64,000 bases of DNA from Haladaptatus cibarius D43 (lineage in GTDB: Archaea; Halobacteriota; Halobacteria; Halobacteriales; Haladaptataceae), in the NCBI RefSeq assembly GCF_000710615.1, contig NZ_JDTH01000012.1, positions 1 to 64,000 of the forward strand. Reading direction: 5' to 3'. The number at the start of each line of letters is the position of its first letter. The stretch's first letter is position 1. The notes under the pieces were generated by a model. It did not search any database. It saw only the letters and a program-made list of their open reading frames with translations, and had not been told where the DNA came from. The position numbers and the translations under genes are program-made. Shown here one piece after another: positions 60,158 through 64,000 of the stretch.

Positions 60158-60966
60158 ACGATTGGCTACTACATATCTCTCATTCGTAATAAAGGGCAGG
60201 GAAGTCGCGGATGTAAGTCGGTGAAAATTGCCTCTCAAAGCGGTCGAAATCGTTGTTTATATTATTCCGATGAATCGGGTGGTGTCGCGGATGAAGCAGC
60301 GGGAGACAACTGGAAGTTTCAGCGTCGGACACCCCTTTCGCGAATGTAATGATGGGAAAACCGGCGATAGAAGGCTCAGACCCATTGGCGGAAAAGAACT
60401 TGAGTCAACAAAACAAGCTGAAGCACACACACCACCATCGCGGATGTAACGGATTTAGCAATAGGGGAGGAGGAAGTCTCTACTCACGAAATCAGACAAA
60501 TAAGAAGAACGGAGAGTGGTCGAAAAAGAGGACCACTCTTCTAAACTGTTGAAATTAACTTAGTGGACTTTACGTCTATAAGCTATAAATGTGTTTCGGG
60601 AATGATTCAGAAAACGTATGAAAATTCGGCGAACAGCCGAGGTTGATCAACACTTACATTCGCGGTGGTGGTGTGTCTCCTGTCGATTTGAACAAACAAC
60701 ACACTCTTTTTCCCGTTACATCCGCGACCAAGGTGTGTCTGTACTGGTTCTGGCACTCGTGATCGAGATCCTCTACAGAAAACGCAGCGAGAATGCCTCG
60801 GGGTCAAGCCTCTAGGATAAATCGCGTAAGCTTGATTTAGACATGCTCCGTGCGGCTGAGTACCTAGAAGTTGATTTTGACACATTGTATCTGTCGGTCG
60901 ATACTCCAAATCAATTCGTCTGACATAGATTTATTTTCTATGCGTTCATGGAACGACTTGCGTTCC
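60158..60966. other. Candidate replication origin between orc1 and parA
   Basis: An 809-base gene-free region. Four iterons face right near orc1 and two face left near parA, around an A+T-rich stretch at 60541-60600 that could be the unwinding element. An orc1 gene plus inverted G/C boxes around A+T-rich DNA is the standard haloarchaeal plasmid origin. The parA promoter should lie near 60900-60940. Confidence 0.75.
60204..60737. repeat. Six TCGCGGATGTAA iterons (right orc1 set)
   Basis: Direct copies are at 60204-60217, 60284-60297, 60336-60350 and 60436-60450. Inverted copies are at 60651-60675 and 60715-60737. The core is TCGCGGATGTAAC, with substitutions in two copies (TCGCGAATGTAA, TCGCGGATGAAG). 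Several copies share ACACC or CACACC six to ten bases to the left of the core. They are unrelated to the G-rich iterons of the left orc1, so each initiator has its own binding set. Confidence 0.8.
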
Positions 60967-61749
60967 ATGAGCGAAATACAAACCATTGGGATTACAAACC
61001 AGAAAGGTGGTGTGGCGAAGTCGACGAACACGATCAATCTCGCGGGTGCGTTAGCATACCGAGGTAACCGAGTGCTTGCGGCAGATCTTGACCCGCAAGG
61101 GTATCTCACGAACAAACTCAACTTACGAGACGCATACAAAGCTGATCCTCCCTCGTTGTTCGATGCGATGAAAGAACCGACTGAGCATGACGTCAATGAC
61201 CTCACTGTCGAGCATGCTGAGTTCGACGTCCTTCCTGGGAACATCGATATGTTCCGCTTAGAGCAGGATCTTATTGCGTCAGGATGGCGACCCCGGGAAC
61301 GACTTCAGATGCTTTTCGACGATTTGGAGGGTTATGATTTCGTTCTTGTCGATGCTCCCCCAAGTCTCGGCCCAATTAACGACAACGTCCTCCTTGCCTG
61401 TGGTGATATCATCGTGCCAGTCGAAGCTGAAGATACATCGATTCTTGCGCTTGACCACCTCCTTACACAGATTGAGACACTAGAGAAACGATACGAAGTC
61501 ACCGTATCCGAGCGTGGGGTCATTATATCAAACGTCAACTATCCGCTTGACAACGAACAACGAGAAATGATTCAGTGGTTTGAGGATACCTTTGACAATC
61601 GCTGTCCGGTATACGAAGTTCGACATCGAGCTGCAATCAAACGCGCGATGAATGCTGGCGGTTCCATTTTCGGGCCAGATGTCGATGAATGTGACATGAT
61701 TGGGGTCTATGATCGAATTGCGGCAGACCTGGAGGATAACCATGAGTGA
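60967..61749 (+). CDS. parA: ParA-type partition ATPase
   Basis: ATG 60967 (M-S-E-I-Q-T-I-G-I-T-N) is chosen; ATG 60940 would add nine residues. The protein has 260 residues. It shows the deviant Walker A K-G-G-V-A-K-S-T near 12-19, A-D-L-D-P-Q-G-Y-L-T near 42-51 and Walker B D-F-V-L-V-D-A-P-P-S-L near 125. ParA ATPases move plasmid copies apart with a centromere-binding partner; the gene overlapping its 3' end is the candidate. No HTH is fused at the N-terminus, so repression must come from the partner. It sits right of the origin. Confidence 0.92.
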   Translation: MSEIQTIGITNQKGGVAKSTNTINLAGALAYRGNRVLAADLDPQGYLTNKLNLRDAYKADPPSLFDAMKEPTEHDVNDLTVEHAEFDVLPGNIDMFRLEQDLIASGWRPRERLQMLFDDLEGYDFVLVDAPPSLGPINDNVLLACGDIIVPVEAEDTSILALDHLLTQIETLEKRYEVTVSERGVIISNVNYPLDNEQREMIQWFEDTFDNRCPVYEVRHRAAIKRAMNAGGSIFGPDVDECDMIGVYDRIAADLEDNHE

Positions 61750-62146
61750 CCACCGTGACGACGCAACTAACCGGATTGCCGCACGTTTCGATGGGGAAGG
61801 GACAGAGAAGAACAACAAGAACGCAAAGAATGCAAAGACTAGTGGGAACGCACAGTCTGCTCAATCCGATGGGAAGGCAGATTCTTCTGGGAACGAAAAG
61901 AATGGTGGGAAAGCAAAGAACGTAAAGAAGGATTGGAACGCACGGAGTGTCTATCTATCTGATGACCTTGATCGGAAGGTATCGACTGGATACAAGCGTC
62001 TTGATTTGGAACTCGAGATGGAGTTTGGGGAGACGGTCAAGAAAACTCGCCATTTCTACCCACTGGTATTCGAACTTGGATTGGAACGCATGGAAGAATT
62101 GGAACTACAGGAACTCATGGAACGCATTGAACGAATGGAACTCTAA
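61742..62146 (+). CDS. Small ParA partner, probable centromere-binding protein
   Basis: ATG 61742 overlaps the parA stop by eight bases; the protein has 134 residues. Residues ~22-65 are a low-complexity Asn/Lys/Ala/Gly/Ser tract made of imperfect repeats (N-A-K-N-A-K, then G-N-A-Q, G-N-E-K-N-G-G-K-A-K). The C-terminal half (W-N-A-R-S-V-Y-L-S-D-D-L-D-R-K-V) looks like ribbon-helix-helix, followed by a helical Leu/Met/Glu repeat (L-E-R-M-E-E-L-E-L-Q-E-L) that could form a coiled coil. This fits a type Ib-like ParB substitute. The disordered arm is unusually long. Confidence 0.72.
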   Translation: MSDHRDDATNRIAARFDGEGTEKNNKNAKNAKTSGNAQSAQSDGKADSSGNEKNGGKAKNVKKDWNARSVYLSDDLDRKVSTGYKRLDLELEMEFGETVKKTRHFYPLVFELGLERMEELELQELMERIERMEL

Positions 62147-62199
62147 CCACGGGTGGAATCGCGTTCGTTGAACGACAATTTGCTTTGGAGAGAAACCGA

Positions 62200-62550
62200 T
62201 TAGGCAGTATAAAGCTCCTCCAGTTGGCTCAAAACGGTATTAATCCATCTGTCCAACTCCTGCTGTAGCCACTCCATGGTTTCTGCGAGTGGTTGAGCGA
62301 CGTGTAAGTATTTGACGCCACCACTAGTGATAGTGCGTGGATACCGAGTGACTAAGTCCTGTTCGTATAGCGGTTGCAGTTGCTTCCCAATTGTACTCTG
62401 ATCACGGTCGAGAATCTCCGCGATTTCAGCAATCGTGCTGTGTGGATAATCGAGAACGGTGAGGTGTGGATAATCGAGAACGGTGAGGTATACACGGAAT
62501 GCTGCTTTATGCACTCCACAGAGCGTGGCCATCGTCTCCGTGAGTTCCAA
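62200..62550 (-). CDS. TrmB/ArsR-like winged-helix regulator with internal duplication
   Basis: TTG 62550 gives 116 residues, but the family normally has ~20 more at the N-terminus. These are present in frame up to 62622 (I-L-S-D-E-R-V-A-R-F-E-Q-L-L-D-E-E-S) without a usable start, so the true start is uncertain. The winged helix is T-I-A-E-I-A-E-I-L-D-R-D-Q-S-T-I-G-K-Q-L with a wing at I-T-S-G-G-V-K-Y. Just before the helix-turn-helix, eight residues (L-T-V-L-D-Y-P-H) are duplicated by a 24-base tandem repeat. The duplication may disturb the fold. There is no clear target gene; the P450 lies upstream. Confidence 0.62.
   Translation of the reverse strand: MELTETMATLCGVHKAAFRVYLTVLDYPHLTVLDYPHSTIAEIAEILDRDQSTIGKQLQPLYEQDLVTRYPRTITSGGVKYLHVAQPLAETMEWLQQELDRWINTVLSQLEELYTA
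62440..62487. repeat. 24-base tandem duplication inside the regulator gene
   Basis: Two perfect copies of GTGTGGATAATCGAGAACGG-TGAG stand head to tail (62440-62463, 62464-62487). The length is a multiple of three, so the frame is kept. Perfect identity suggests a recent slippage event. Confidence 0.85.
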
Positions 62551-62734
62551 CTCAGATTCTTCATCCAGTAGCTGTTCGAATCTCGCTACGCGTTCATCTG
62601 AGAGTATTGTCCCTCTGCCAACTCATTATCTTCTATCTTCATATGTGAGAGGACTAGTGATCGTTAATAGGTCTTTCTCACACACTCACCCATCCACCCA
62701 CCAAATCTACCGGCAGGGGAGCCGATGAATATGC

Positions 62735-63817
62735 TTACCGTGGCCGAAGTTGCATCGGGAGTTCATTTTGTGTCTTCATCGTCATTTCTGGTTCGATCGA
62801 AACCTCCTCCTCTTCACCCATCCATTCAAGCGTCCAGTGTTGACCAATCGTCGCTAGCACAAGCGTTGCTTCCAAAGTCGCAATTTCTCGCCCGATACAC
62901 GTCCGACGTCTCCCACCAAACGGAATAAATGCATAATCTGGGAGTTCGTCCTCAAATTCTCCTGTCCACCGACCTGGACGGAATGACGACGGATCGTCGT
63001 AGAATCGCTCATCACGATGTATCGCCAGAAGTGGAAGGTGGACTTGTGTATCAGCTGGAACCTGATATCCATCGACGTTCACGTCTCGCGTTGTTTGGCG
63101 AGGGATTGTGTGTACCGGCGGGTACATGCGAAGTGTCTCGGTCACAATCTGCCGTGTCAGTTCTAAGTCAGTGATGTCCGCATGCGTCGGTGGCTCACCG
63201 TCTAGTACCGCATCGAGTTCTTCATGAAACGCCTGTTGGATCTCGGGATTTTGGGCCAATGCGTACCAAGCAAACCCAAGAGCGGCCGCAGTCGTTTCAT
63301 AGCCTGCAAAGAGCATCGTGAGTAGCTGTCCTTCGACTTCCTCGGTACTCAGATGATCTTGACCGCTCGCTTCACGTGCCTCTGCAAGTTTTGATAAGAG
63401 TGTTTCTTGATGAAGGCTGTCTGGCTTTGACTTCTCACCATGTTCGGTAAGCAGTCTGCGAATTTCCGATCGAAGTTGTTCCTTTGACTCGGAAAAGTGG
63501 CGGCGTGATGGCGTCGGGACCCAATTTGGTAGCAACCAGGACGTTGGTGCGAACCAGCTATTGAGACCATCCGATGCGGCTCGAAGTTCATTACCCTCTC
63601 CTGGTGCTAGCTCGCGGCCGAAGAGTGTCGCAAAGAGAATTTCGAGGGTGAGATTTTGCATCTCTGATTCGATATCGCATGTTTCGCCTGGTGACCACGT
63701 CTCGAGACGACGCTGTGTTGCCTCAACCATGTAGTCTCCGTAGCCAGCAACCTGTTTTCGATGAAACAGTGGTTGGAGAATGTTCCGCTGTCGGCGCCAT
63801 TGATCGCCCTCGACGGT
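62735..63817 (-). pseudogene. Cytochrome P450 truncated at the N-terminus
   Basis: The frame is open from the stop at 63818-63820 to 62735. It has W-R-R-Q-R (the helix C haem contact) almost at its start, then the I-helix A-G-Y-E-T-T-A, E-T-L-R-M-Y-P, and the haem-binding F-G-G-R-R-R-T-C-I-G. The first ~90 residues expected of a P450 are absent, and the sequence upstream of E-G-D-Q-W belongs to another gene. The first ATG in frame is 63730, which would also lose W-R-R-Q-R. Redox partners are not nearby. Loss by recombination at 63.82 kb is the likely cause. Confidence 0.85.
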
Positions 63818-63820
63818 TTA

Positions 63821-64000
63821 TTTGTTATTTGCGTGGATCCCTGTTCTGTCGTAGGGATGTCTCCCTGCTCAACTGGACAGTTATTCGACCCACGTGGCAT
63901 CGTAACAACTAGCGGGTCGCGTCCACTGGCGGAGTAGACCACGTCTCTATGCGCAGTCCAGCGGTCATATCGGTCGGTCGTCACCGAAACTGGTGACGAG
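63821..64000 (-). pseudogene. C-terminus of a GT-C-like membrane protein paralogue (partial)
   Basis: On the minus strand from the window edge the frame reads V-T-T-D-R-Y-D-R-W-T-A-H-R-D-V-V-Y-S-A-S-G-R, then D-P-L-V-V. This matches the end of the 540-residue protein at 4734-6356 (T-Q-Y-D-R-L-V-E-R-R-N-V-V-Y-T-V-S-S, D-D-P-L-V-L-V). The frame does not stop near the expected end but runs on into the P450 remnant in another frame, so its natural stop was lost or moved at the junction. The gene continues beyond the window, and may be intact there except for its tail. Confidence 0.65.

Noticed and set aside
15398-63820. CRISPR array or tRNA-flanked integration site
   Set aside because: Repeats were checked by eye: none has regular 25-40-base units with unique spacers, and no tRNA fold or CCA-type tRNA end was recognised at the region's borders.

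Overview
The window is DNA from a halophilic archaeon (class Halobacteria). The proteins are acidic, the backbone is G+C-rich, and there are Orc1/Cdc6 replication proteins, haloarchaeal FtsX-like permeases, archaeal HEPN/MNT pairs and short TATA-box leaderless promoters. The genus cannot be fixed from the sequence. No rRNA, tRNA or CRISPR array was recognised.

Region 1 (1-15.4 kb) is compact and chromosome-like. It is a surface-glycan neighbourhood: glycosyltransferase fragment, phosphodiesterase-type AlkP enzyme, GT2 glycosyltransferase, sugar-nucleotide epimerase, a multi-pass GT-C-like protein, a DUF1616 protein, two ~1000-residue FtsX-like permeases with a LolD-like ATPase, and a secreted CHRD protein.

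Region 2 (15.4-39 kb) is an A+T-richer accessory region, a patchwork of plasmid-type genes and wreckage. It holds an AAA ATPase and small partner embedded in TTAATCTTAAGATTAA-like repeats, a PIN/HTH pair, an orc1 gene without a usable start beside G-rich iterons, a 3' remnant of family B DNA polymerase, a HEPN/MNT pair, thiolase-like/DUF35 enzymes, an amidase, and broken SIMPL, PIN, SWIM-finger, PemK-like and archaeal-ATPase genes.

Region 3 (39.1-53.2 kb) is the most interesting part: a coherent, mostly intact RiPP cluster. It combines a class II lanthipeptide synthetase (LanM) with a full azoline/azole set (SagB-type dehydrogenase, RRE/E1-like partner, YcaO cyclodehydratase with C-terminal PxPxP), a CPBP protease, a BAAT-type hydrolase and two ABC exporters. 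Two unlisted small genes look like precursors: a 57-residue peptide with a Thr-rich, cysteine-free core directly after lanM, and a 42-residue streptolysin S-like peptide with a Cys/Ser/Thr core. The LanC half of LanM has lost its zinc-ligand motifs, as expected if its substrate has no cysteine. The cluster may therefore make a dehydrated but non-lanthionine peptide as well as an azole peptide.

Region 4 (53.2-63.8 kb) is accessory again: degraded genes, a UV endonuclease, a second HEPN/MNT pair with a broken HEPN, and a plasmid replication/partition module (orc1, six iterons, parA, small partner). Two repeat pairs in inverted orientation (20.3/56.2 kb and 23.8/55.5 kb) nest around the RiPP cluster. 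At 63.8 kb a truncated P450 abuts the C-terminus of a paralogue of the GT-C-like protein at 4.7 kb, which suggests a recombination junction.
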